Shown here one piece after another: positions 15,113 through 23,608 of a stretch of 64,000 bases of DNA. Origin of the DNA: Bacteroidota bacterium (GTDB lineage Bacteria > Bacteroidota > Bacteroidia > Bacteroidales > Dysgonomonadaceae); assembly GCA_023437305.1 (NCBI GenBank), contig JAEZGN010000007.1, positions 1-64,000 on the forward strand, read 5' to 3'. The notes below the pieces were generated by a model. That model did not search any database. It saw only the letters and a list, made by a program, of their open reading frames with translations, and was not told where the DNA came from. Within the stretch, counting starts at the first letter, position 1, and every line of letters starts with the position of its first letter. A program made the position numbers and the translations under genes.

Positions 15113-16006
15113 TCATTTTATTTCCCTCTCCCCATACTCCCTAATCTTCTCCTCACAAATACGCTTTGTAATATCCCTGAATAACTCCACTTTCGGCACA
15201 AGCGCATCAATATCCTCTTTGGTTACTACAAAATCAGGATCGTAGCGACCATTTACATAAGCAGCCTTGAGAAGCTCAAAAAGTCGCTTTTCTTCCGGGG
15301 TGTCTTGTGGAAAAACTTTGATAAACTCGTTAGAATATTTCTTTACGGAGTTGAGAAGCTTAGTGAGATTATGTTGTTTCGGATTTTCAAGTGTATTAAC
15401 AAGACGAATAGCATATATATAATTTTCGCAAGTTTGATGAAGATTAAAAGAAGCTAACTTATATTTCTCTTTTTCATAGTAGAATTTAGCACCTTCATAA
15501 AAATCATTTGCGTAATTAAATTTATCATCGAAATATTCCTGAGCCTGTTGTTTTATTTCATCAAAGCTAAGTTTGCGGCGACGTGCAAGTTTAAACTTAC
15601 CACTATCATATAAGACAACACCTTCTTGCTTTATTTGTGTGTAGAAATACCTTCCATCGTTCAAGTACTTATTCAGCTTTTTCATATCCTCACTAATAAA
15701 CTGAACAGGAGGCTGACGATCAGGATCTATTGCCCGATCGTAATACAGGTCTTCTATATTGCTGAGTATCTTTATCGCAACGCCATCCGATATGCCACTC
15801 GTTACCACCAATATATCGTAATCGCTTACATAAAATTGTATTTTGCCAAACTCATATTTTTCATCGTACACCACATAATTGTTTCGGGCATAGCTCCCAA
15901 AAAGTATTATCATCTCAGTCTGTTTTAACCTCTGTAAAACAGATTCGACAATAAAATGCAAATCTCTCTGATTCGTAGATGGTAAATATGATATGGACTT
16001 TTTCAT
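15113..16006 (-). CDS. Nucleotidyltransferase (MNT)-HEPN domain fusion
   Basis: The N-terminal 110 residues are a Pol-beta-type nucleotidyltransferase: MIILFGSYARN (GSYAR at 37-41) followed by VSDYDILVV with D62 and D64 as metal ligands. The loop between these motifs is about ten residues longer than in minimal MNT proteins. The C-terminal half (from about 150) is a HEPN domain, with EYFDDKFNYANDFYEGAKFY, then ASFNLHQTCENYIYAIRLVN, KQHNLTKLL and YVNGRYDPDF, the last fitting the 'aRYp' ending of many HEPN domains. Split MNT and HEPN proteins form toxin-antitoxin pairs in which the MNT adds AMP to the HEPN toxin; here both are in one chain. It is followed after one base by a second gene with an R-H-xxx-H motif. 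Confidence 0.8.
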   Translation of the reverse strand: MKKSISYLPSTNQRDLHFIVESVLQRLKQTEMIILFGSYARNNYVVYDEKYEFGKIQFYVSDYDILVVTSGISDGVAIKILSNIEDLYYDRAIDPDRQPPVQFISEDMKKLNKYLNDGRYFYTQIKQEGVVLYDSGKFKLARRRKLSFDEIKQQAQEYFDDKFNYANDFYEGAKFYYEKEKYKLASFNLHQTCENYIYAIRLVNTLENPKQHNLTKLLNSVKKYSNEFIKVFPQDTPEEKRLFELLKAAYVNGRYDPDFVVTKEDIDALVPKVELFRDITKRICEEKIREYGEREIK

Positions 16007-16089
16007 TTTATTTGTTCGTACTTTTTGTAAATCAAAAATTAAAGATAGGTAAAAAAGAAAATAGGAATTAACTTTTTGTTTATTAATTG

Positions 16090-16097
16090 TATATTTG
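16090..16097 (+). promoter_or_regulatory. -7 element (TATATTTG) upstream of the 133-residue gene
   Basis: TATATTTG lies 127 bases before ATG 16225. An in-frame TTG at 16087 overlaps this element and so is unlikely to be the start of translation. A TTTG occurs at 16075-16078 but the spacing is too short for a -33 box. Confidence 0.35.
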
Positions 16098-16224
16098 TGT
16101 CAACATCCTGTTATTGTCTGTCGGAGATCTGATTCTGACTGACGAATCTAAACCGCAGAGATATAAACTATTTATTAATACTTATATCAGCTTGATTCTG
16201 CAATCAGGCTTAAATGCGGACACT

Positions 16225-16626
16225 ATGACAACAAAAAACACACCTTCCGACCAATACTATTCTGAAATAATCAAACAAGCAAGTTCGGTTCTTAAGCTTT
16301 CCCTCTCACAAATTAAGGAAAAATACACAGATTATCCCCTTTATCTGATTGACTATATAGAGAAAGATATCGAGGAGAAGTCTATTGAAATACGTTTTCA
16401 TAAAGAAGGGATTACATTAACCTGTACTTTTGATAAAGACGGAAACTGTGATGAATCGTTCCTGTTTCCTGATAATGGACGTCTTGTTGAAGATTTCGTT
16501 GGTTATTTGACAAACCATCATGACTACAGTTTTAAGAGAAGCCGCTTTATGTTGGGTAACTGTTATTTGAAGATAAAGGAATTGAAAGAACAGAGAAGTG
16601 ATATTTGCTTGGTCTTCTTTCAGTGA
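16225..16626 (+). CDS. Hypothetical protein, 133 residues
   Basis: I do not recognise this protein. The frame is open from 16087, but the upstream part overlaps a promoter-like element, so ATG at 16225 (MTTKNTPSDQYYSEIIKQAS) is taken as the start; an upstream start would add 46 residues. It is a small alpha/beta protein: helix SVLKLSLSQIKEKYTDYPLY, then strands SIEIRFHKEGITLTCTFDKD and DESFLFPD, a helix LVEDFVGYL and a final strand SDICLVFFQ. No membrane segment or signal is seen in this form. A hairpin terminator follows at 16639-16667, so it is a single-gene unit. Confidence 0.5.
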   Translation: MTTKNTPSDQYYSEIIKQASSVLKLSLSQIKEKYTDYPLYLIDYIEKDIEEKSIEIRFHKEGITLTCTFDKDGNCDESFLFPDNGRLVEDFVGYLTNHHDYSFKRSRFMLGNCYLKIKELKEQRSDICLVFFQ

Positions 16627-16638
16627 AACTATAATTTT

Positions 16639-16667
16639 TAGGGCAGGATTTTTTCGATTCTGCCCTA
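16639..16667 (+). terminator. Hairpin terminator
   Basis: TAGGGCAG (16639-16646) pairs with CTGCCCTA (16660-16667), extended inward by three pairs including a G-U, and is followed by a short T-run. It lies 12 bases after the stop of the 133-residue gene. Confidence 0.6.
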
Positions 16668-16799
16668 TTTGTATGTCTCTACAATATCATTAACTTTACA
16701 CTGCTCACTATCAATGTTTATATCATGGTATAACACGAAGTAAAAAGTAAATGTGCCCATATGTAAAAATCATTTAATCCTAAAAAAAACACAATACAA

Positions 16800-18833
16800 A
16801 TGAAACAAATAAGAACGTTGCTATTATTATGTTTTATATTGCCCTTTTATGTAGTTGTAGCCCAAACCCGATGGCAAATACAAGATGATAACAGTATTAT
16901 CTGGAGTATAAAAGGAGACATTCCGCATTATGATCATATCGAAATGAGTGGATTGCAAATGTCTTCTGTTTTGCGATATGGAGTAAGGGCAGATGGCAGT
17001 TTCCAAATGGAGAGATCGATGGTGTGGCCCATGCTCAGAACGTTGCCAAACAATACACATGGCAGTTTGATGCAACGTTTTTCTATCGATTATGCCTCTT
17101 TGCTGTTAGTAAATGGCCTGACATTGAGCAATGAGAAAGTCAAGTCTATAAAACTAGATGGGCGGCTGACCGTTACCAGCGACTATACGAGCGGATTTTT
17201 TAATTCTAATAGTCAGGGTATTACTCAACCATCAATAGAGTTTACTCGTAGTTTCTTCCCATCTACCGACAAGCCTATGTTGTGCGAATATTATACACTT
17301 AAGAATGTTTCATCGAAAAAAATATCTGTAATTGTCCCTGCACACCGTGATGTATATAAAACAGATCCGCAAACAGGAAAGGACGGTAGTTATACAATTG
17401 TGGTGTCTATATCGAAAGGTGATGATAAATTATATGTTTTGAATCCGGGCGAGGAATGTTCTTTTCGTGCAACAGTACAAGCTTTTAAATCAGGTCAATC
17501 GGAAATTGATGCGGATGTTAGTAATGAAGAAGCTGCTCGTATAAAGTATGTGAGCGAAGTAAAAAATAACCTCCGTTTTATTTCCCCCGACATGGTATTA
17601 AATACCGCTTTCGAATTTGCGAAAGTACGAGCCTCAGAAAGTATATATAAAACTGCCGGAGGGTTGATGCATGGTCCCGGTGGAGAATCTTATTATGCCG
17701 CAATATGGGCTAATGACCAAGCAGAATATGTCAATCCCTTCTTTCCATATCTGGGATACAGTATAGGGAACGAATCCGCATTAAATTCGTTTTTGCATTT
17801 TGCTCGTTTTATGAACGACGAATACAAGCCTATTCCAAGCTCTATAATTGCAGAGGGAAGTGATTTCTGGAATGGAGTTGGCGACAGGGGTGATGCGGCG
17901 ATGATCGCTTATGGAGCATTGCGTTACGCATTGGCTCGGGCTGATAAGGTCGAAGCCGAAAAACTGTGGCCGCTCATCGAGTGGTGTCTTGAATATTGCA
18001 AACGGCAACTGAATGCACAAGGAGTAGTAAAATCTGATACAGATGAACTCGAAAATAGATTCCCTTCGGGTGATGCAAATTTGTGCACATCAAGCTTATA
18101 TTATGATGCCCTTATCTCGGCAACCTATCTGGCAAAGGAGTTGGGAAAATCTTCTCATGCAAGCAAATATCAACAAGAAGCAAAGGCATTGCATGCTGCC
18201 ATAAATAAATATTTTGGGGCAACAGTCGAGGGTTTTGATACATATCAATATTACGAAGGAAATGATATTCTGCGTTCGTGGATTTGTATTCCTCTTACCG
18301 TAGGTATTTACGAAAGACAGCAGGGTACGATAGATGCGTTATTCTCTCCACGTTTATGGACCAATGACGGATTGCTCACTCAGGCCGGAACAGAGACATT
18401 TTGGGATCGCTCTACTCTTTATGCCTTACGTGGAGTCTTTGCAGCAGGAGCCCGCGAGAAGGCGCTTAAATATATGAAGCATTATTCGCAGCAACGCTTG
18501 CTTGGCGATCATGTGCCATATCCTATAGAGGCGTGGCCCGAAGGCAATCAACGGCATTTGTCTGCCGAAAGCGGCTTGTATTGCCGTATTGTCTTAGAAG
18601 GGATATTTGGGCTGAGGCCAACGGGTTTCGATACATTTACGATTACACCTCAATTGCCTGACGAATGGAATACGATGAGACTAAAAAATATAATGGCCTA
18701 TACCCCATCTCCTTTTGATATAGAAGTAACACGTATAGATAAGAATAAAATTGAAATACAAATTCTAAAAAATAACAAGATATTAAAGACAATAAAATGG
18801 AATAACGGACAAACCTGTTCGGTTAAGCTTTAA
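16800..18833 (+). CDS. Secreted six-hairpin glycosidase ((alpha/alpha)6 barrel)
   Basis: This 677-residue protein has a signal peptide (KQIRTLLLLCFILPFYVVVA, then QTRW), placing it in the periplasm or outside. Residues 30-250 are beta-rich (FTRSFFPSTDKPMLCEYYTL, KISVIVPAHRDVY), resembling the N-terminal beta-sandwich of GH78-like and related enzymes. From about 265 the helical barrel follows: GLMHGPGGESYYAAIWANDQ, GSDFWNGVGDRGDAAMIAYG, WICIPLTVGIYE, AGTETFWDRSTLYALRG, and a C-terminal beta domain (TPQLPDEWNTMRLKNI). Acidic residues in these loops are candidate catalytic ones. It may be an alpha-L-rhamnosidase or another exo-glycosidase; the exact substrate cannot be told. No SusC/SusD genes are next to it, so it is outside a typical polysaccharide locus. 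A hairpin follows at 18851. Confidence 0.7.
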   Translation: MKQIRTLLLLCFILPFYVVVAQTRWQIQDDNSIIWSIKGDIPHYDHIEMSGLQMSSVLRYGVRADGSFQMERSMVWPMLRTLPNNTHGSLMQRFSIDYASLLLVNGLTLSNEKVKSIKLDGRLTVTSDYTSGFFNSNSQGITQPSIEFTRSFFPSTDKPMLCEYYTLKNVSSKKISVIVPAHRDVYKTDPQTGKDGSYTIVVSISKGDDKLYVLNPGEECSFRATVQAFKSGQSEIDADVSNEEAARIKYVSEVKNNLRFISPDMVLNTAFEFAKVRASESIYKTAGGLMHGPGGESYYAAIWANDQAEYVNPFFPYLGYSIGNESALNSFLHFARFMNDEYKPIPSSIIAEGSDFWNGVGDRGDAAMIAYGALRYALARADKVEAEKLWPLIEWCLEYCKRQLNAQGVVKSDTDELENRFPSGDANLCTSSLYYDALISATYLAKELGKSSHASKYQQEAKALHAAINKYFGATVEGFDTYQYYEGNDILRSWICIPLTVGIYERQQGTIDALFSPRLWTNDGLLTQAGTETFWDRSTLYALRGVFAAGAREKALKYMKHYSQQRLLGDHVPYPIEAWPEGNQRHLSAESGLYCRIVLEGIFGLRPTGFDTFTITPQLPDEWNTMRLKNIMAYTPSPFDIEVTRIDKNKIEIQILKNNKILKTIKWNNGQTCSVKL

Positions 18834-18850
18834 TACTTTTGTATTCAAAA

Positions 18851-18880
18851 GTTTACAATAAAAGTCATCGTATTGTAAAC
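18851..18880 (+). terminator. 10-bp hairpin after the glycosidase gene
   Basis: GTTTACAATA (18851-18860) pairs exactly with TATTGTAAAC (18871-18880), followed by CTTTCTTATT. It separates the glycosidase from the pst operon. It is the only structure seen in the first part of the 18834-19144 gap. Confidence 0.5.
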
Positions 18881-19041
18881 CTTTCTTATTACCCTTCACC
18901 TATAAAAACACTCTTGAATTTTAGGGAACTTTTCAGGGATTTATCTTTGAAGAGAGAGACATTTGTATCTAATATTTATTTATAAATATCAGTTTTACAG
19001 TATATTGTCTGACTTGTGACCAAATTTTACCTAAACAAATC

Positions 19042-19097
19042 TTAACGCAAATGTAACAAAATAGAAAAGGGGCTGTAACAACAGTGTAATAATTTTG
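19042..19097 (+). promoter_or_regulatory. Probable PhoB-type boxes and -7 element of the pst operon
   Basis: TTAAC at 19042, GTAAC at 19053, GTAAC at 19075 and GTAAT at 19086 are phased at exact multiples of 11 bases, with one weak position (19064) in the middle. Direct repeats of 11-bp period are the hallmark of Pho boxes bound by PhoB-type regulators. The last repeat runs into TAATTTTG (19090-19097), a perfect -7 element, and the repeats cover the place of the -33 box, as in activator-dependent promoters. The pstS start is 47 bases after the -7 element. A PhoB-like regulator is encoded five genes downstream. Confidence 0.65.
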
Positions 19098-19144
19098 TTG
19101 CTGTAAAAACTAGGTAATAATATATCACTAAAAATAAAAAGATT

Positions 19145-19960
19145 ATGAAAAAAACAATTTTGGTTTCTATAGCATTACTATCATTAAGTATTGGTGTTAG
19201 TGCTCAAAAGATTAAAGGCTCGGATACAGTGTTGCCTTTATCGCAGAAAGAAGCAGAAAGTTTTATGAAAGCAAATCCATCCAAAACTGTTACGGTAACA
19301 GGTGGAGGAAGTGGAGTTGGTATATCTTCGCTTTTGGCAGGAACTACCGATATCGCACAGGCTTCAAGAAAAATTAAATTCTCGGAGAGACAGCAGCTAA
19401 AAGATAAAGGCAAAGAGGCTAAAGAGGTGATTGTTGCTTATGATGCACTTGCGGTAGTAGTACATCCTTCTAATAAAGTATCGAACTTAACTCGCGAACA
19501 ACTGGAAGGCATTTTTACAGGAAAGATTACCAACTGGAAACAGGTAGGTGGAGCAGACCTGAAAATAGTTCCTTATTCTCGCGAAACATCATCCGGTACT
19601 TACGAGTTTTTTAGAGAGCATGTGCTGGCAAATAAAAACTATGTAAATGGAATAATGAGTTTGCCGGCAACAGGTGCCATTATCCAGTCGGTAGGACAAA
19701 CGAAGGGAGCTATAGGCTATGTAGGGCTTGCTTATCTTAATAAATCAGTGAAAGCAGTGCATGTATCGTATGATGGAGGAAAGAAATTTATAGAACCATC
19801 AGTAGCCAATGCCAAGAACAAGACTTACCCCGTTGTACGTCCTCTATACTTCTATTACGAAGCAAAATCAGAGAAAGCAGTAAAACCTTTTGTTGACTAT
19901 GTACTGTCAGCTAAAGGACAGAAAATAGTATCGGACGTTGGATTTATCCCTGTAAAATAA
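19145..19960 (+). CDS. pstS: Phosphate-binding protein PstS
   Basis: This 271-residue protein has a signal peptide (KKTILVSIALLSLSIGVSAQ, cut after residue 20) and the PstS fold: KIKGSDTVLPLSQKEAESF, TVTGGGSGVGISSLLAGTTD, IAQASRKI, and YSRETSSGTYEFFREHV, the phosphate-binding S/T-G-T loops. It captures inorganic phosphate in the periplasm and passes it to PstCA. It is the first gene of pstS-pstC-pstA-pstB-phoU; the gap to pstC is 25 bases. It is shorter than the E. coli protein, as usual for the compact Bacteroidota form. Phosphate-starvation control through the 11-bp repeats upstream is inferred. Confidence 0.95.
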   Translation: MKKTILVSIALLSLSIGVSAQKIKGSDTVLPLSQKEAESFMKANPSKTVTVTGGGSGVGISSLLAGTTDIAQASRKIKFSERQQLKDKGKEAKEVIVAYDALAVVVHPSNKVSNLTREQLEGIFTGKITNWKQVGGADLKIVPYSRETSSGTYEFFREHVLANKNYVNGIMSLPATGAIIQSVGQTKGAIGYVGLAYLNKSVKAVHVSYDGGKKFIEPSVANAKNKTYPVVRPLYFYYEAKSEKAVKPFVDYVLSAKGQKIVSDVGFIPVK

Positions 19961-19985
19961 CGATTTCAGAAACAAAAGGAATAAC

Positions 19986-21194
19986 ATGAAACAACTAAAA
20001 CGAATATTAGAGCGGATAGTTGAAAGCATACTAACAGTTAGCGGTGCTGTAACAAGCATCGCTATACTCCTTATCGTAATATTCTTATTCAAGGAAGGAT
20101 TCGGATTGTTTAATTCTCCTTCTGTCGAACATGGCTATACACTTGTTGTAAATTCTAAGAATGCAGTTGACAAATTAAATGTTCTTGAAATAAAAGAAAT
20201 ATTTGATTCAGAAATAACGAATTGGTCAGAACTTGGCGGAGCAAATGAAGAAATAAAGATTTTCAGGATAGATGATATTTTCAATATGTATTCTGAAGAA
20301 GAATTTGGAGAAGACTATGCTCTACTACCGCAAAAGCTAGGCGAAGTTATTGCCGAGAATCCGAATATCATAGCATTCTTACCCGAAAAATATGCCCCAA
20401 CAAATATGCCCGGAGTGAAAGTAATTACAACAGGGAATATTAATGTTGAAGATTTTTTTGGAGGAAAGCAATGGATGCCCACAGCAACGCCTGCTCCTTT
20501 ATTCGGGGTATTACCTTTGATACTAGGAACTCTGCTTGTGAGTATAGTTGCTATTCTCATAGCGCTTCCTTTAGGGCTTGGAGTTGCTATCTATATATCA
20601 GAGCTGGCTAATGAACGAACACGCAAGCTTATGAAACCAACAATTGAGTTATTGGCGGGAATTCCGTCTGTAGTGTATGGTTTCTTCGGCTTAGTTGTCT
20701 TGGTTCCCATTGTGCAAAAGACTTTTCACTTACCTGTCGGCGAAACTGCATTTACAGGTAGCCTTATCCTTGCTATTATGGCTTTACCTACCATCATAAC
20801 TGTTGCCGAAGATGCGATGCGTAATACGCCTCGAGCTATGCGTGAAGCAAGTTTGGCATTGGGTGCTACCCATTGGCAAACTGTTTACAAAGTGGTTATT
20901 CCATATTCGATATCGGGTATATCAGCCGCCGTTGTATTAGGCATAGGCAGGGCTATAGGTGAGACTATGGCAGTGTTGATGGTTACGGGGAATGCAGCTA
21001 TAATACCACACTCTGTCTTTCAATCGGTGCGGACAATTCCTGCAACTATAGCAGCCGAACTAGGTGAAGCTCCGGCAGGAGGAGCTCATTATCAGGCTTT
21101 GTTTTTGCTCGGATGTATTCTGTTTGTGATAACTATGATTATCAGCATTACAGCTGAGGCAATTTCTAAAAAGCAATATAATAAAGGATTATAG
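19986..21194 (+). CDS. pstC: Phosphate ABC transporter permease PstC with PstS-like insert
   Basis: This 402-residue permease has one N-terminal membrane helix (22-36), a periplasmic insert of about 130 residues, and the usual permease core from about 172 (FGVLPLILGTLLVSIVAILI, GIPSVVYGFFGLVVLVPIV, EASLALGATHWQTVYKVVIP with the EAA loop). The insert is notable: residues 72-86 (IFDSEITNWSELGGA) match PstS residues IFTGKITNWKQVGGA, and NIIAFLPEKYA near 128-137 mirrors PstS GAIGYVGLAYL. The insert looks like an abbreviated PstS domain built into the permease. The phosphate-contacting S-G-T loop of PstS is missing, so it probably acts in docking or gating rather than in binding. It is two bases from pstA. 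Confidence 0.92.
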   Translation: MKQLKRILERIVESILTVSGAVTSIAILLIVIFLFKEGFGLFNSPSVEHGYTLVVNSKNAVDKLNVLEIKEIFDSEITNWSELGGANEEIKIFRIDDIFNMYSEEEFGEDYALLPQKLGEVIAENPNIIAFLPEKYAPTNMPGVKVITTGNINVEDFFGGKQWMPTATPAPLFGVLPLILGTLLVSIVAILIALPLGLGVAIYISELANERTRKLMKPTIELLAGIPSVVYGFFGLVVLVPIVQKTFHLPVGETAFTGSLILAIMALPTIITVAEDAMRNTPRAMREASLALGATHWQTVYKVVIPYSISGISAAVVLGIGRAIGETMAVLMVTGNAAIIPHSVFQSVRTIPATIAAELGEAPAGGAHYQALFLLGCILFVITMIISITAEAISKKQYNKGL

Positions 21195-21196
21195 TT

Positions 21197-22051
21197 ATGG
21201 ATAAGAAATTAAGTCAGCGCATTGCATTTATTATATTTCGTATACTGGGTATAGCAGTAGTAGGTATCCTTTTCTGGATATTAGGATTTATCATCTACAA
21301 CGGTGTAGGGGTTATCAATTGGGAGTTTTTAACTTCAGCCCCAACAGAGGGTATGACCTCGGGTGGAATATTCCCCGCTATTGTAGGAACTATGTATCTG
21401 ATTATAGGCAGTATGATATTTGCTTTCCCATTGGGCGTTATGTCTGCTATTTATACAAATGAATATGCCGGAAACAGCTGGATTGTAAAATTCATACGTG
21501 TTATGACCAATAATTTGGGAAGTATTCCTTCCATTGTTTTTGGACTTTTTGGTATGGCTTTATTTGTAAATACACTTGGTTTTGGCGATTCTATTATTGC
21601 CGGTTCATTAACACTTGGCTTGCTTGTTCTTCCTCTTATTATTCGTACTACCGAAGAAGCACTCAAAGCTGTACCCGATTCGTACCGTACCGGAAGTCTG
21701 GCACTGGGAGCTACTAAACTACAAACCATCCGCAGGGTTGTTTTGCCTGCTGCTCTTCCCAATATAACCACCGGTTTAATTCTGTCTATAGGGCGTGTAT
21801 CAGGAGAAACTGCTCCGATTCTATTTACGGTTGCAGCCTATTTCTTGCCTAAGTTGCCCGAAAGTATCTACGATCAGGTAATGGCATTACCATACCATCT
21901 GTATGTAATAGCCACTAGTGGTACCGATATAGAGGCCTCTCGTCCTATTGCTTACGGAACGGCATTGGTGTTGATTGTCATTGTTTTGTTTATGAATATT
22001 TTAGCTACTGTTTTAAGACGTTACTTCGGCAAAAAAGTAAAGACTAATTAA
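21197..22051 (+). CDS. pstA: Phosphate ABC transporter permease PstA
   Basis: This 284-residue permease has six predicted membrane helices and the EAA loop LALGATKLQTIRRVVLPAAL, followed by the conserved GLILSIGRVSGETAPILFT. With PstC it forms the phosphate channel of the inner membrane. Start ATG 21197 follows the pstC stop by two bases and the stop is 13 bases before pstB. The N-terminal extension between the first two helices is short, in contrast to PstC. Confidence 0.94.
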   Translation: MDKKLSQRIAFIIFRILGIAVVGILFWILGFIIYNGVGVINWEFLTSAPTEGMTSGGIFPAIVGTMYLIIGSMIFAFPLGVMSAIYTNEYAGNSWIVKFIRVMTNNLGSIPSIVFGLFGMALFVNTLGFGDSIIAGSLTLGLLVLPLIIRTTEEALKAVPDSYRTGSLALGATKLQTIRRVVLPAALPNITTGLILSIGRVSGETAPILFTVAAYFLPKLPESIYDQVMALPYHLYVIATSGTDIEASRPIAYGTALVLIVIVLFMNILATVLRRYFGKKVKTN

Positions 22052-22064
22052 TTAGAATAAGAAA

Positions 22065-22811
22065 ATGATTGAAGCAAAAAATATAGATTTTTATTACGGA
22101 GACTTTCATGCATTGAAGGGTATAAATATGAAAATGGAGGCCAATACTATTACGGCTTTCATCGGACCTTCAGGATGCGGAAAGTCAACATTCCTACGCC
22201 TGTTTAATAGGATGAATGACCTTATCGACGGGACAAGACTTACCGGAGAGTGTTTAATTGAAAATGAAAATATATACGATAAGACAGTTCAGGTAGATGA
22301 ATTGAGAAAAAGAGTAGGAATGGTTTTTCAGAAGCCTAATCCTTTTCCCAAATCGATATTTGAAAATGTAGCCTATGGCTTGCGTGTGAATGACATGGCT
22401 AGTAAAAAAGATTTGGAGCAGCGAGTTGAAGAGTCACTCAAGGGAGCAGCCTTATGGGATGAGGTGAAAGATAAACTGAAGAAATCGGCATTCGAATTAT
22501 CGGGAGGACAACAGCAACGTCTTTGTATTGCAAGGGCATTAGCCGTGTCTCCCTCTATCTTGTTGATGGACGAGCCGGCATCGGCTCTCGACCCGATCTC
22601 TACTTCAAAAATAGAGGAACTGATCCACAATCTTAAGAAAGACTATACAATTGTTATTGTTACTCACAATATGCAACAAGCGGCGCGGGTAAGTGATAAA
22701 ACCGGGTTCTTCATGTTAGGAGAATTGGTTGAATTCAGTGAGACAAAAAAGATGTTCTTAAATCCGCAAAAGCAGGAAACTCAAAATTATATAACCGGAA
22801 GATTCGGTTAA
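22065..22811 (+). CDS. pstB: Phosphate ABC transporter ATPase PstB
   Basis: This 248-residue ATPase has Walker A GPSGCGKST, the Q-loop MVFQKPNPFPKSIFENVAYG typical of PstB, signature LSGGQQQRLCIARAL, Walker B ILLMDEPASALDP and the switch histidine in IVIVTHNMQQAARVSD. It energises phosphate import. The sequence is complete and of usual length. A 55-base gap with GAAGGAAG separates it from phoU. Confidence 0.96.
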   Translation: MIEAKNIDFYYGDFHALKGINMKMEANTITAFIGPSGCGKSTFLRLFNRMNDLIDGTRLTGECLIENENIYDKTVQVDELRKRVGMVFQKPNPFPKSIFENVAYGLRVNDMASKKDLEQRVEESLKGAALWDEVKDKLKKSAFELSGGQQQRLCIARALAVSPSILLMDEPASALDPISTSKIEELIHNLKKDYTIVIVTHNMQQAARVSDKTGFFMLGELVEFSETKKMFLNPQKQETQNYITGRFG

Positions 22812-22866
22812 GAAGGAGTTTAAATTAAAATTAGTTTCTTAAAATTACAATTAAAAGAAGGAAGAG

Positions 22867-23565
22867 ATGAATATGATGAAACATACAGAACGGGAAATGT
22901 TAGCTCTGAGAGAAGAGGTAAATCAGATGTGGAAGTTGGTTATATCTCAGTTAGAAAAAGCCAAACAATCTTTTCTTAATGGAGATGTAGAGCTTGCCCG
23001 TGAGATTGTAAGCCGTGAGAAGCGCGTGAATGCATTCGAGCTGAAAATAGATAGCGATTGCGAGAACTATATTGCTCTCTACAGTCCTGTGGCTGTAGAC
23101 CTAAGGCTGATCTTGTCACTTATAAAGATTAGTAGCACGTTGGAACGTATCGGTGATTTCTGTGATGGAATAGCTCGATATGTGATCGATGATGACTGTA
23201 ATAAGCCGGGCTCACAATTGTTGGAAGAGTTGCAATTAGAAAGAGTATTTGATGTCCTGATAGGAATGCTTTCGGATGTATTTGTAGCTCTCGAGTCGGA
23301 AAATACAAAAATAGCGGGTAAAATATTAGCCAAAGATGAAGAGGTAGATAATATCTATCGCAATGCCATAGATGTATTGACACTCTATCTGGAAAATAAC
23401 CCTACTTTTATATATTGCGGTTTGAAGCTTTTATTGCTTATTCGCAAGTTGGAGCGCATTGGAGATCATTGTAGCAATATCGTAGAAGAGATTGTCTTTT
23501 ATGTTGATGCCAAAGTTCTTAAACACTCGGGTAAAATAGGAAAAATCGAAAAAAAAGATGAGTAA
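22867..23565 (+). CDS. phoU: Phosphate-specific transport regulator PhoU
   Basis: This 232-residue all-helical protein has two PhoU repeats, with the metal-binding E/D-x-x-x-D patterns: VDLRLILSLIKISSTLERIG in the first and GLKLLLLIRKLERIGDHCSN in the second, each ending in the ERIGD signature. PhoU signals phosphate sufficiency from the Pst transporter to the PhoR sensor and represses the Pho response. The final gene of the pst operon; the response-regulator gene follows after 43 bases with its own -7 element. Confidence 0.94.
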   Translation: MNMMKHTEREMLALREEVNQMWKLVISQLEKAKQSFLNGDVELAREIVSREKRVNAFELKIDSDCENYIALYSPVAVDLRLILSLIKISSTLERIGDFCDGIARYVIDDDCNKPGSQLLEELQLERVFDVLIGMLSDVFVALESENTKIAGKILAKDEEVDNIYRNAIDVLTLYLENNPTFIYCGLKLLLLIRKLERIGDHCSNIVEEIVFYVDAKVLKHSGKIGKIEKKDE

Positions 23566-23579
23566 TTTCTTGAATAGCT

Positions 23580-23587
23580 TATCTTTG
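23580..23587 (+). promoter_or_regulatory. -7 element (TATCTTTG) before the PhoB-like regulator
   Basis: TATCTTTG ends 21 bases before the response-regulator start. It lies just after phoU and could give a promoter separate from the pst operon. No -33 box is seen, so it may depend on an activator or may be weak. Confidence 0.4.
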
Positions 23588-23608
23588 TAAAGAGTAAATA
23601 CAGAATGT

